From positions 7,439,357-7,503,356 of the forward strand of contig NC_081340.1 of assembly GCF_022539665.2 (NCBI RefSeq): a stretch of DNA of 64,000 nucleotides, given 5' to 3'. Below the pieces are notes generated by a model. That model was given only the letters and a program-made list of their open reading frames with translations. It had not been told where the DNA came from and did no database searches. Positions 47,901 through 58,142 of this stretch are shown one piece after another. Source of the DNA: Daphnia carinata. Lineage: Eukaryota; Arthropoda; Branchiopoda; Diplostraca; Daphniidae. Within the stretch, counting starts at the first letter, position 1. Each line of letters begins with the position of its first letter. The translations under genes and the position numbers were made by a program.

Positions 47901-50165
47901 AAACTTGAAGCTTTCGCACTTCGTCCAATAATAAATTCTCATTTTTTTTTTCGCCTTGCAATCGATACGATCCTCGTGACAAGAGCCGAAATCCAAATAA
48001 AGCATCCCAGAGAAATCAATTATTATTCTGATATACTGTATATAATAGTAATATAGTATATGTATATGTAGTAGTACACACATCGAGGAATACTAAGTGA
48101 ATTGGAATATCGCTCTCGACGAGGAGGGGGAGAGATTTTTATGTCACACATCGAGACACGCGGCAAATACAAAAACGGTTATTTTTTTTTAGATTTTTTT
48201 TCTTTGAATAATAGTAAAAGAATTTAGATAAAGAGAGGTGATAAAAAATTTGAGAAACGGAGGACAAGCCGATACTTTTTTTCTTCGTTGATTTCGCACA
48301 ATCATAAGAGTTAAAATATTTTTTGTTGTTTTTTTGTTTTTAAGTAGAGACCAACACAGCACAAATACCAACCGAATTTTTTGTTAAACAGCCAAAAGAA
48401 ATGTTGGAGAGGAAGACGGTACAAGTGTTTTGTGCGCTACCGATTCAATTATTGTTAACGACAAACTTATTTGTTCAAACTTAAACTATAAAAAAATTGC
48501 TGCTGTGCCTAAAAATGTGTTTGCGTTTACCAATCAATTTGTTCTTATTGCCAAGACTTCTTGTTTTCAAGGTATCTGACGGTGTTAGTTTTTAAGAGAA
48601 AGGCGTAGGTGAACATTCTCGGGAGGAAATGATTAATGAACGGGCGCATCACACTACTTGACCAGAGCAAGTCTTTAGAAAAAAAAAGGTCTCTTCTAAA
48701 AAATTGCAAAAATAAATTTTTATGGGGGGGTATACATGAAAAATTAGAAAGAAAAAAATGCAATTTATTGAATTTCTCTTGTTTAAATCAACTGTAATCG
48801 AGGGACACAGACAGCTTCATTATAAATAACTATGTGTGATAAGCAGCATTGAATTTCTTATTTCTATTATTACTATGTTGGTAAAGGTTTTTGCTTGTGT
48901 ACGAAAAAATTCCTCTTTTTGATATTAATCCACTGAGAATATCGTCTAGAAAAAATTCGAAAGACCAAAAAAAGACAAAAGAAAAAAACACACACAGAAA
49001 AAGGTACGGAATTGTTATATCGGGTGAAAAAATAAAGTGAAAAGAAAGAAAAAAAAATAAAACAAAGAAACTGTCCGAATACTGTAACGGCACCAAGTTT
49101 TGTGAAACGCCAAAACCTAATTTTGTCTTTTTTTTTTTATGTTTTTGTTTTAATTGGTTAAATTGAGCAGCACTTTTGTTGTTAAATCGACGGGTGAAAG
49201 TGAAGAGAAAAAAAAAGTATAAATCGATGTCGAGAGAGAGACAAGTGGCTTTCGGTATCACAGCTAACTCAATCGTAATTTTTCGACATTAGAGGGTGTC
49301 TTGGGAAAAGAGAATTTTTTTTTAAATTTGCTGTGTAAATTTTACCCCCCAGTTGTTATTTCGCCGGAAATTAATTATTGCCCTTGGATTTTTCTTTTTT
49401 AAATGTTGCGCGTGTTGTTCGTTTTCTTTTGTCCTAAACAAAAATAGATTTTCGCCACCAAATATACATTAAGGAAAAAAAAGGAAAAAAACTGAAATCC
49501 TATTGCTCTTACGCACGTTTAAATATCGATTATCAAAAAGGAAGTGGATTTCTGGGGGAAGTAAGAAAAAATAAGGAAATCTTTTTTCGCGGCAAACCCA
49601 AATGGAGACATTTAAATATCGATTTGACATCGTAGTTTGACACACGACACACAAAATGATAGCATTTTTGTATAATTTCTCATTCAACTGCGTGATAAGC
49701 TTGATTTGTATATAAAGTTTTTTTTTTATAAACGTGGGATTAAAAACAACTCTTGGATTTTCTTTCAGATCGACTGCACTTTTGCAAAGTAAGTGTGTTG
49801 TGTACGTGGGGCGCAATTGATCCAAAAAAATTCTGACGTTAACTTTCGAAAAAAATGAGGGAAAATGGGTGTGTGTGCACCTCCGCATAACAAAACGCGC
49901 AAGTTCCCAAAAGAATTTTCAAAAAAACATGATGACAAAGAAAGAAGAAAAAAAAATTTCTGGTTTAACTACCCCCCAAAAAATCGAGTGAATAATAGAG
50001 CGCGACAGGGAGAAAAATGGTACGGGGTGTCAAAAAGTAGGTCTTACGAATTTATAGAGGGGTGTGGGGGGGTGAACATCCGCTGGTTGCTTCGTTGTTT
50101 CTTGTTTTGCTAATCTCTCATCAACCGTCTTCTTTGTAAAACGAGAAAAAAAAAACAAATCCGCT
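44950..50165. other. Gene-free 5.2 kb, probably including a long MEX3 3'UTR
   Basis: No exon-like sequence on either strand. AT-rich with A-runs on the plus strand, which are U-runs in a minus-strand transcript and would suit a long regulated 3'UTR. CA and TA microsatellites lie near 46000-46030 and 47365-47385. The position of the MEX3 poly(A) site cannot be told from sequence alone. Confidence 0.45.
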
Positions 50166-51407
50166 TTACGAGAAGATCCTGATGGCTTGAGTGACGGCCT
50201 GGTGGCAAACTGGGCACTCTCCTCCACTAGTAGAGACTTCGGAACAATCAGATTCAGCCGACGACTCTTTGGGCACCAAACGTTGGGCACAATCCATGCA
50301 AAACAGCTTGTGACCGCATGGGACGAGAGCAGCTACCATCTCACCTTCGCAGCACATGATGCATTCGCGTTTGAGCGATCCCCTCGTGCTGGAATTGCTG
50401 CTAGAACCGACCGGTGAGCAAGCAGCTGGAGATGCAGAGCCGGAAGCCGATGCGGAAGAATCGCGAACACCAGAGTCTGAATCGGAACGGATCTGGAAGG
50501 CGGCAGATAGAGAGTTGAGGGTAGATCCAATAGCCGTCAGTGGATCAGAGCTGATGCGACGTGCCGGCGGGTGTTCAGAATCCGGAGTGGGAAATCCAAA
50601 GCTATTGCTCCTCTTGGCTCCTCCAGCAGATGTGGTGCTGGTACCACTGGCCGTGCTGTTGGTGTTGATGCTACTAGTGCTGCCACCACCAACCAATCCG
50701 GTGCCGAAATCTGTCGACCAGATGTTGGGCTGAATCAGAGAGTGGCTCAAAGTGGGCGAATCCGATCCTCCCAGTCCGATGCCTTCATCAGAATCGTACA
50801 AGCTGTTGAGCAATCCACTGCCGAGTGTCTGCAATTCAGAATCCATTTTGCCAGTTGCTGATGAGGCAGATGGAGCGCCATACTGGGAACGTAGTCCGAA
50901 TGTGTTGTCTCCAAGCAAGTTGGACAATCCAGTAGAAGCAACACCGTAAACATCGTTATTAAGATGTCCAGTAAAAGCCGATCGTAAAGCAGACGAACTC
51001 TTGTAGAGTGATCCCATCAAATCTGATGTTCCATTATCCATGGCGCCTCCGAGACTTGATCCAAGCATTCCCAATCCCAATCCATTGAGTCCTGCAGCCA
51101 AATCGTGCATCATGTCGGGCGACAACTCGTTGCCAGACCCGTCGACATTGACCAGACCAGTGCGTAGAGCAATATGAGCCTCGATCTCTCTTTTGGCTTG
51201 TTCGACATTCTCTGGCATGCCCGTCACTTCGAAGATGGGTTCCTTTTCCCTGGACGGTGTGACTATGTACGTGCTGGTTTGCTGTTGAATCCGCTTGATT
51301 GTGGCTCCTTTGGGGCCGACCACCAAGCCAACGACTCGATATGGTACACGAACCTTTTTTTTCATTTTTACGAGACAATGGAACCATCAGTTAAAAACCT
51401 TGAACTG

Positions 51408-51438
<31 letters not shown>

Positions 51439-53337
51439 TTTTTAGGACAAGGAAAATAAATTTACCTGGATAGTGACTTGGCCAGGGACTGGTGGTGGAG
51501 GAACGAGTCCAGTTGTACCAACGATACCGCATTGTCCAACAAGCCCAGATCGTCTCGACGCTCTAATTTGTGAAAAATGTTCAGCGGCTGAAAGGATTTC
51601 GCGTTTGGCAGCTGCGACATCTTCTTTGCGTCCAGTAACGACGAAAACCGGTTCTTCCCCACGAACGGGTGTCTTGATGTACGTGTTGGTTTTAGCCCTG
51701 AGAGCCTTGATTTTGCACCCTGCAAATAGAGAAGGAAAAAAGAGGTGAATGAAACGGGTCAACAAAGAGTGTCTAGATAAATCTACAAGGTTGTTGTGTG
51801 TGCGCGTTCCGTCACAGCATCGCCATGGCCTCAATCGTACGCTCCAAACCACACACACTGTCTCTGTGTGGGTATAGCCTTGTCTGAGCTATACTAGTCG
51901 AATCGTGTCAAGCCGAGCGAAGAAAGTTGTTTCGCTCCAGCAAAACGGGCAACTTTTCAAGGTTTTTGCGGCCAGAAACAAGAAAAAATTTCGAGCGACA
52001 ACTCGATCGACACTGGATATTATAAATAGACCCCTTCTAGAAGCAGCAGCAACAATACGTTTTTTTATAAATATTTAAACACAAGTGAAGTAGTTCAAGG
52101 ACGGTCGAACGACTCTGTGTGACAACGCTCAAAAATCTACGCAGAAAAGCAAAAAAAGCACAATGACGAAGCGTCGGGTCTCTTCAAGGTTACTGTGCTG
52201 TTCACCCGGATTTCAAAACTGCTGCACGATTCACTGCCCGCTCCCGCGCCAAACCACCCACTCAATTACACGCCGTAAGAAAATTCAAGGAATGCTGCCA
52301 TTAAAAGTGAACAAAAATCGAGGCCGGTAAACAACCAGAATTTTAGAAAAGAAAAATCAATTCTCTACTTAAAAATGCAAAAATTAAAAACAAAAAAAAA
52401 TTGTTTACTCGTGTCCAATGCGGCAGCTGTCCAATGTCAGGCCAAGGTTATCGATTTGTAATATGAAAAAGAGAAAGCACACCGGTTAAAATCTTGTGCT
52501 AAATAAAAAAAAGGGGTGCTTTATTTATTTTTTGCAAATGGCCTACTGATCTTGAAAAACGAATCAAAAACGAATAAACAAGTGAAAGTAAACTGAATTC
52601 GACGAAGATGGAACCACGTGGTGGCTTTGCGCCGTAAGCGTATAGTGTAGGAGAGGGGGGATTGCATTTTCTTTGTGTTAGGGGGCCGCCATCTTGGAAC
52701 GCGACGGAAGTTGGAGGGGGCCCACCCCACCGAAAGGAAATTGCGGCCGAGGGGTGAGGAGGAGGTAGAGGATGGGTGGGAATAGAGGGGGGCATTGATA
52801 ACCTTCAACGGTTTTGGCCGTGAAGAGAAGACACGCAAAAGTAAAATGGAAAAATGAAAAAATTCTGGGTGAGGTTGTGGCGGCGGCAAAGAAAGGGCGG
52901 GAAAAAAAACCCAAGGCCGAAAACCATGTTTGCCCATTCCAAAGAATTCAGACATTATCAATTGCGAAATAACTAGGACACATCAGGAAACGATAACGGC
53001 CTCAACTTATCAGATAAATATGAAAAAAAAAGTTACCTTGTCGTCCAACTATTTCTGCAACGTGCTCTGAGCTGGGGACTGGAACGCACTCGGTCATGTT
53101 TTGACTCTTCTTGGCCAAAAATCGCATCTCGTCGGCGTAGTGAAGCGAGGCAATTTGATCCATCGTGTGGTAGTGATGATTAGGCGATGCGGAGTGATCC
53201 ATGTGGTGATGCTCCATATTGTTGCCGAAACTGAGCAGGGATAATTCCAGGGCCACTTGCAAGGCTCGTTGGTCTTCCAGTGAATTGTGGCGCGTCAACT
53301 CGACGGACTCGCCGTACGTCGATGCACTGGCCGGCAT
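50166..53337 (-). CDS. mex3: MEX3 RNA-binding protein (two KH domains plus C-terminal RING)
   Basis: Minus-strand exons 53337-53037, 51719-51466 and 51353-50166 encode 580 residues. MEX3 proteins bind mRNA through two KH domains and control translation and decay; vertebrate members add a RING E3 ligase. KH1 starts [21 protein letters not shown] (81-101) and is cut by intron 1 right after its GxxG loop. KH2 starts [16 protein letters not shown] (186-201). A Ser/Gly-rich disordered region follows (about 270-510). The C-terminal RING (516-580) has CIMC, CGHKLFC, C and CPVC and ends QAIRIFS, like vertebrate MEX3. The loop between its second and third Cys pairs is about 12 residues longer than in vertebrates. 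The N-terminus has a His-rich stretch (HHHMDH). The intron 2 acceptor is purine-rich. Confidence 0.96.
52685..52697. promoter_or_regulatory. YY1/Pho-type motif in MEX3 intron 1
   Basis: GCCGCCATCTTGG contains the core of the YY1/Pleiohomeotic site (AAGATGGCGGC on the minus strand). It lies in a locally GC-rich part of the intron (52600-52900) and could mark an internal promoter or Polycomb-type element. Motif match only. Confidence 0.3.
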
Positions 53338-56300
53338 TTTGGTTTGTAAAGAGGGGATGTCTCGATTTTTCAGTTTCTCCCAAATTTCGTTGTCTTGCTA
53401 GTAACAGCTCTTAAAAAGAAGACTGAAAAGGTTTGAAAACTAAAAGTACAAAAAAAATAATTGTTTCTCAACAGCTCTCGTCTAATAGCTTGGCTATTTT
53501 TCGTTTGTTTCGCCACTCACTTTCACTCACACCCGTCTTGCTGAGCTGTTCTCGACCGACTGAAATCGAGAGAGTGTCCCGCTTTACACACACATACCGC
53601 GTGCATGAACTAATCCGCTAGAGGCGCTACGGAACGCGCGCCCGCCGTTTCAAATAAAAAGATACAGAGGGGAAGGGAGAGAAAAAAAAAAGCAGAGATG
53701 GAAAAAAAAATCCTCCCCCCTCTCCCCAGTAGAACAAGTACCGAGTGCTCTGATTGGTTCATATTTTTCCACCCCTCTGGAGATTCAGTATATATCTCAC
53801 CCCACCTCCACCCTATACTGTCTGGTCTCATTTTTACCCTACCCCATTTCTTTAAGGTTCCTTTGTGTGTGACGCGCTCTCAATTCCACCACGTGGTGTG
53901 CACCACGGCCACTCAAGGGGAAAAGACTAAATACCTTTACATCTTGCCATCAACTTTAATTGACCGCTTCCGATCGCAATTTCCATGAAATCCATGGCCG
54001 AGGTCTGAAAAATAAGTACATCTCACCACATTACCTTGGAAATATTCCCAAATGTCAGTAATTGAATCCTGTTTTAAACAAGGACTTGAATATTCATTTT
54101 TTTTCATAAAAAAAAAAGAACAAGTTTCGATTTCGAGAGAAGAAAGAACCCCTATATCGGAGCAACCACTAGATGGCTTCTAGAATTTCACAAAGGATGA
54201 TGTTTTAAAGTTAAAGCAATTATATAAACCTTGCATCAGATTGCATGAGTCACACATTGAATTATATTTTATAGGTATAATTTCGGAAATAATCCCAAAG
54301 AGGTCCCTTTGCCGCCTCGTGGTTGCATAACTTCAGTGCCATCTGACGGCAGTGGGAGTTAATGCTTGTACATTTATGCTGACCACGAGGTCGGTTATAA
54401 AAAAAGAAAGAAGTGAAAGACCTTGTGAATTTGTGATTATTGCACACAATTCAGTCTTCTTTGTTCGAACAATAAAAAAAGTATTTTATCGGACCGAACC
54501 ATTTCAACATTTTGTAACCGACGTTACACACAAAAAAAAGTATCGCGTAAGTTGAAAAATAAAGCTCAGCAATTTCATGACGAAATTTTTTCCCACCCTT
54601 GGCAGTCGTTTGGATGAAATTGTGTAAAGGGGGAACAGAAAAAAAAGGGCTAAAGCACAACAAGGCACGCGGCCTGATTTCTGAAGCATCACGTGATGAC
54701 AGTATCCGGCCCAGAGTTTCGGGCGGGATCGGAAGCTGGTGGTCTTATCAACACTGAACCCAGCCTCGACTCTATTCTCTTTGTTTAAATAATAAGAACC
54801 AAAAAGAAAGAGTTTGTCTAAACAATCGAATCATCAAATGAAAGGAAAAAGGGACCGTAGATAAGAAGAGGCATTGCACACCTGCCGTGTGTTTCGTGTA
54901 TGTCCGCGGGATATGTGTCTGTGCTTCGCAGCTGTCTCACTTATACGACGGAAGGCTGGCACCATGGAAAATCCAAAAACAACAAAAACATGACGGTCTC
55001 TTCTTCTTCATGAAAAACAAAAAATGATAATGTAATTGAGGTAGAGATTCATCCCACATCTCTTTAGCATGAAAAAGATCCATCAATTCACCGCCGCCAC
55101 TGCAACTCGAATGTCAAAGGTCAGCTTTGTTTTTCGAAGTTCCAAGAAAAGAAGGTACCGCCCATTAGTAGAACAACTTATTGTCAAAATTTCATTCTTA
55201 AAAATTGACCTTATTTGACCTCCTTTCAAGCAGGTCAAAAACTTTTCAAATGTTTCCCTCGAGATTCAACACATGCGGGGAGAATTTTTAGAAAAATAAT
55301 GTAACACATTCAACAGAAGCCCGTTTTGTCGTATCTTTACATTCGATGAGAATGTTAAATACATGAAACGACCCCTCTACCGGTAGAATAGAAGAACCCT
55401 ATAAAGATGGCCTCGTTTAAAATCTCGTTAAATTTGTTGTTGATTTCGGCCTTTTTTTTTTGGTTGAGAGTGGCTCACAGAATAGAAAAACATCTTTCTT
55501 CTTCTTCTTGGTCCCTTTTGGTAATCCAAGAAGAAGAAGAAAAAACTTTTCTTTCTTCTTGTATATATGTTGAAACTCTAGTGGAGTGTGTATAGTGACC
55601 ACCTGGCGCCCCCTCTTTAGAAACCTCCCTCTCTGCCTTCCCCCCATGTCCTTCTTCTGCCCTCTATTCTTTTTGTGCCCCCTCCAGAAGGTTTTTTCTT
55701 TTTGTGTGAAGGATTTCCTGCGCCATGACTATTACAAAGTGGGCCCCCATGATAATAATATTCAACCGAAAAACATTCCATGTTTGAATTTAAGTTTTAC
55801 TGTTGGTAAAATTAACAATTTCACAAAACTATGGCAATTGAATTTCTTTTCAACTATGCCATCTAGGGGATTCAATGTGAGGCTAGCCATGGTGTACTTG
55901 AAGCGTGAGAAAGTATCACCACGTGACTGGCTAAGTCGTCACGAAGAATCGTCGATTTCGTGGAAAGCATTCACATTTAATAAAATTGGAAAGATGAACT
56001 AATCGAAGAATCAACTTGTTCGTGTACTCTTTTTATTAGTACATTTTTAACTGTTTTTCTTTTTTATTTATGACTTCAAAAAGAGTGTGACGGATCGATG
56101 AGGGAATTGGTGCTTCGCCGCTCCAAGGTCGAAACAGGTCGCTGATTTTTCGTTGTTTTCGTTTTATTATTTTAAATTTTAACAAGTCATCCCATCCGAC
56201 GGGGGGCCAGTGCAGACTCCTCTCTTCATTGAGTCCCAAATGAGACCAAAGAGGCTGTGTTCGGGCTGAAACGCCATTTCTTTTTGAAAAATGAAGGTTT

Positions 56301-57068
56301 CCATGAAAATAGTCGTCCTCAATATAGTCCACTAAGGCCTTCTTCTTTCTTCTTCGTGCAATTATCTTACAGACATTCGCTTCTCTAATACTCCATGGTT
56401 TCGTTCCCAGACGAGCGAAGGTTTGGGTTCAATGTCAAACCGCGAATTTTTTTTTTCAACACAAGAACGACGCGCGTTAAATGAGGCTGGCCAAGCAGTT
56501 CGGTGTCCTTGATTTCTGAATTGTAATTTTTTTGTTTCTTTCCAAATTTTTTGTCATTGTTTGGCGTTTTGCAGCTGCGCACTTTTTTCTTGTCTATGCT
56601 GCCAGTTTTTTTCTCCTTGAATTGTTGTTACGTGCATATTACACCTTTCTTCCCGCAGGGTTTCAAGGCAGGTGAGCTTACGAACAACGTCAATATCTGT
56701 ACTAACTTGCCGGATGTGTGTATCTTTTTCTCTCTTCTTTGTTACAGATTTTGTTGTTCAACTTTTTGAGCAAGTGACGTCATCGAATTTTGAAATGTTC
56801 GTAGCAGTTCTGCTTTTGGTCGCTAGGTGGCAGCATAATTTACAGAATTTTCCAAAAGCCGAAAACGCCACCATCTTGTGCCGTTGATTTTCTGCTATTG
56901 ACTCGTACACACGTCCACCAGTTTTCAAGTAATATATTACTTATATTTTAATTTTGTGTGCACTAATATAGTTTTCAAATTTATTATACAACTGTCGGCG
57001 ATGAATTTTCCCTATTGTGATACCGTACCGATTGATTTGCAATAAAAGCTTACTTTGTAAATTGTAGT
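53338..57068. other. Intergenic region between MEX3 and COX6C
   Basis: No recognised gene. It includes the MEX3 promoter/5' leader, a CTCF-type motif (separate entry), a CGCTAGGTGGCA near-match close to 56820, and a GCCACCATCTTGTG YY1-like motif near 56868 that may belong to the COX6C promoter. The open frame 55586-56002 looks chance-like. Confidence 0.5.
54166..54177 (+). promoter_or_regulatory. CTCF-type motif
   Basis: CCACTAGATGGC matches the CTCF core CCASYAGRKGGC at all 12 positions. It lies in the MEX3-COX6C intergenic region. Confidence 0.45.
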
Positions 57069-57372
57069 ATGTCGGCGAAGGCTGTTGCAACCCTTGCGAA
57101 ACCAAAGATGAGGGGCCTCTTGACTGACCAGATCAAGAAGAACTTGGTCGTTGCTACTATTCTGTCGTTTGGAACTATGTTTGCATACAAGTTCCTAGTT
57201 GCTGACCAGAGAAAACTGGCATATGCTGAATTTTACAGGTAACATTCTGCATTACGGTTCAACATGGTAGACCTCATCAATTGATTATATCATTTTCAGA
57301 ACATACGACATTGAGAAAGAATACAACAGGATGAAGCAAGCTGGTATCTTCACAGCAGCCCGGCCAGCGTAA
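57069..57372 (+). CDS. COX6C: Cytochrome c oxidase subunit 6C (Cyclope)
   Basis: Two exons (57069-57238, 57300-57372) encode 80 residues, the normal size for this nuclear-encoded inner-membrane subunit of respiratory complex IV. The sequence has a short basic N-terminus (MSAKAVATLAKPKMRGLL), a single membrane helix (VVATILSFGTMFAYKFLVA) and the family tail RKLAYAEFYRTYDIEKEYNRMKQAGIF. A splice-acceptor-like TTGTAG lies 1 base before the ATG, so a 5'UTR intron is likely. No separate presequence is seen, as in other COX6C proteins. Confidence 0.95.
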
Positions 57373-57429
57373 TTGTTGACTTAATGAAGAAATATTTTAG
57401 ACTCTTGATATAATGTGAATATAGATGTC

Positions 57430-57435
57430 AATAAA
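57430..57435 (+). terminator. Poly(A) signal of COX6C
   Basis: AATAAA 57 bp after the stop codon, the usual spacing for a short 3'UTR. Confidence 0.7.
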
Positions 57436-58010
57436 AATAAGAAACCTAGTAATCTTGTTTTCTAGATTTTTTAGTTATTTTTGATCTCTTTGGGTATCCT
57501 TAAATTTAGAAATGACCTATTGTGGTATTTCTGTTGAAGGTACGCAAGAAAAAAATTGGGATTTCATAAAATTTCACATAGTTATTACTTAAGACTATTA
57601 CAACCGAACAAAAGTTACTCGTCGTTCTGTACTACGAAATATATGGTCGAATGCAGGGCGTAACTCTGCACCAGTAATGCTGATTTTCTGGAATTGAATG
57701 CGTGAAATGCGGTAAGGATATGTATTTTTAATTTGTCGTTATTTTGTCTTGATGGGTCCAGGTAAGAATAATTTTTATCGAATGACTGTTCAACTTCCGT
57801 TCGTTGTTGAGTGAAGAGCATGAATGTGATCGATTTAAAGTTCTCAAAGATTAGAAGTAACTCTTTTAGATATATTGTTTAAAAGATATAGCGAATGGGA
57901 AAACTATTTTCAGTTAGCCAGAAGAAAAAAAAACTATTAAAATGAAAGTAAACTTTTAGTTGGCTACTGAAAATCATTTGGCAATGTCGACTGTTTGTTG
58001 TACTAGACAA
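57436..58010. other. Intergenic region between COX6C and NCOA6
   Basis: AT-rich sequence with no recognised gene. The 68-codon minus-strand frame at 57615-57821 has no family resemblance. Confidence 0.5.
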
Positions 58011-58060
58011 TAATCGATAGGTAAGGCGCGTTCATCGATATTCCAACCAAACTATCGATA
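58011..58060 (+). promoter_or_regulatory. DRE-type promoter cluster of the NCOA6 gene
   Basis: Three ATCGAT-centred sites lie within 50 bp: AATCGATA (58012-58019), CATCGATA (58033-58040) and a perfect DRE, TATCGATA (58053-58060). DRE/DREF sites mark housekeeping promoters in arthropods. A short upstream ORF begins with ATGGCGGCTATG just downstream (58079). Confidence 0.55.
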
Positions 58061-58142
58061 CCTTAGAAGCTTTTGCAAATGGCGGCTATGAAGCCCCCAA
58101 ATTTTATTATTGTTCGATGGAGTATATCAGACCATTAAGATT

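Noticed and set aside
55586-56002. 138-codon open frame between MEX3 and COX6C
   Set aside because: No signal, domain, splice context or family resemblance; the composition looks like chance in AT-rich DNA.
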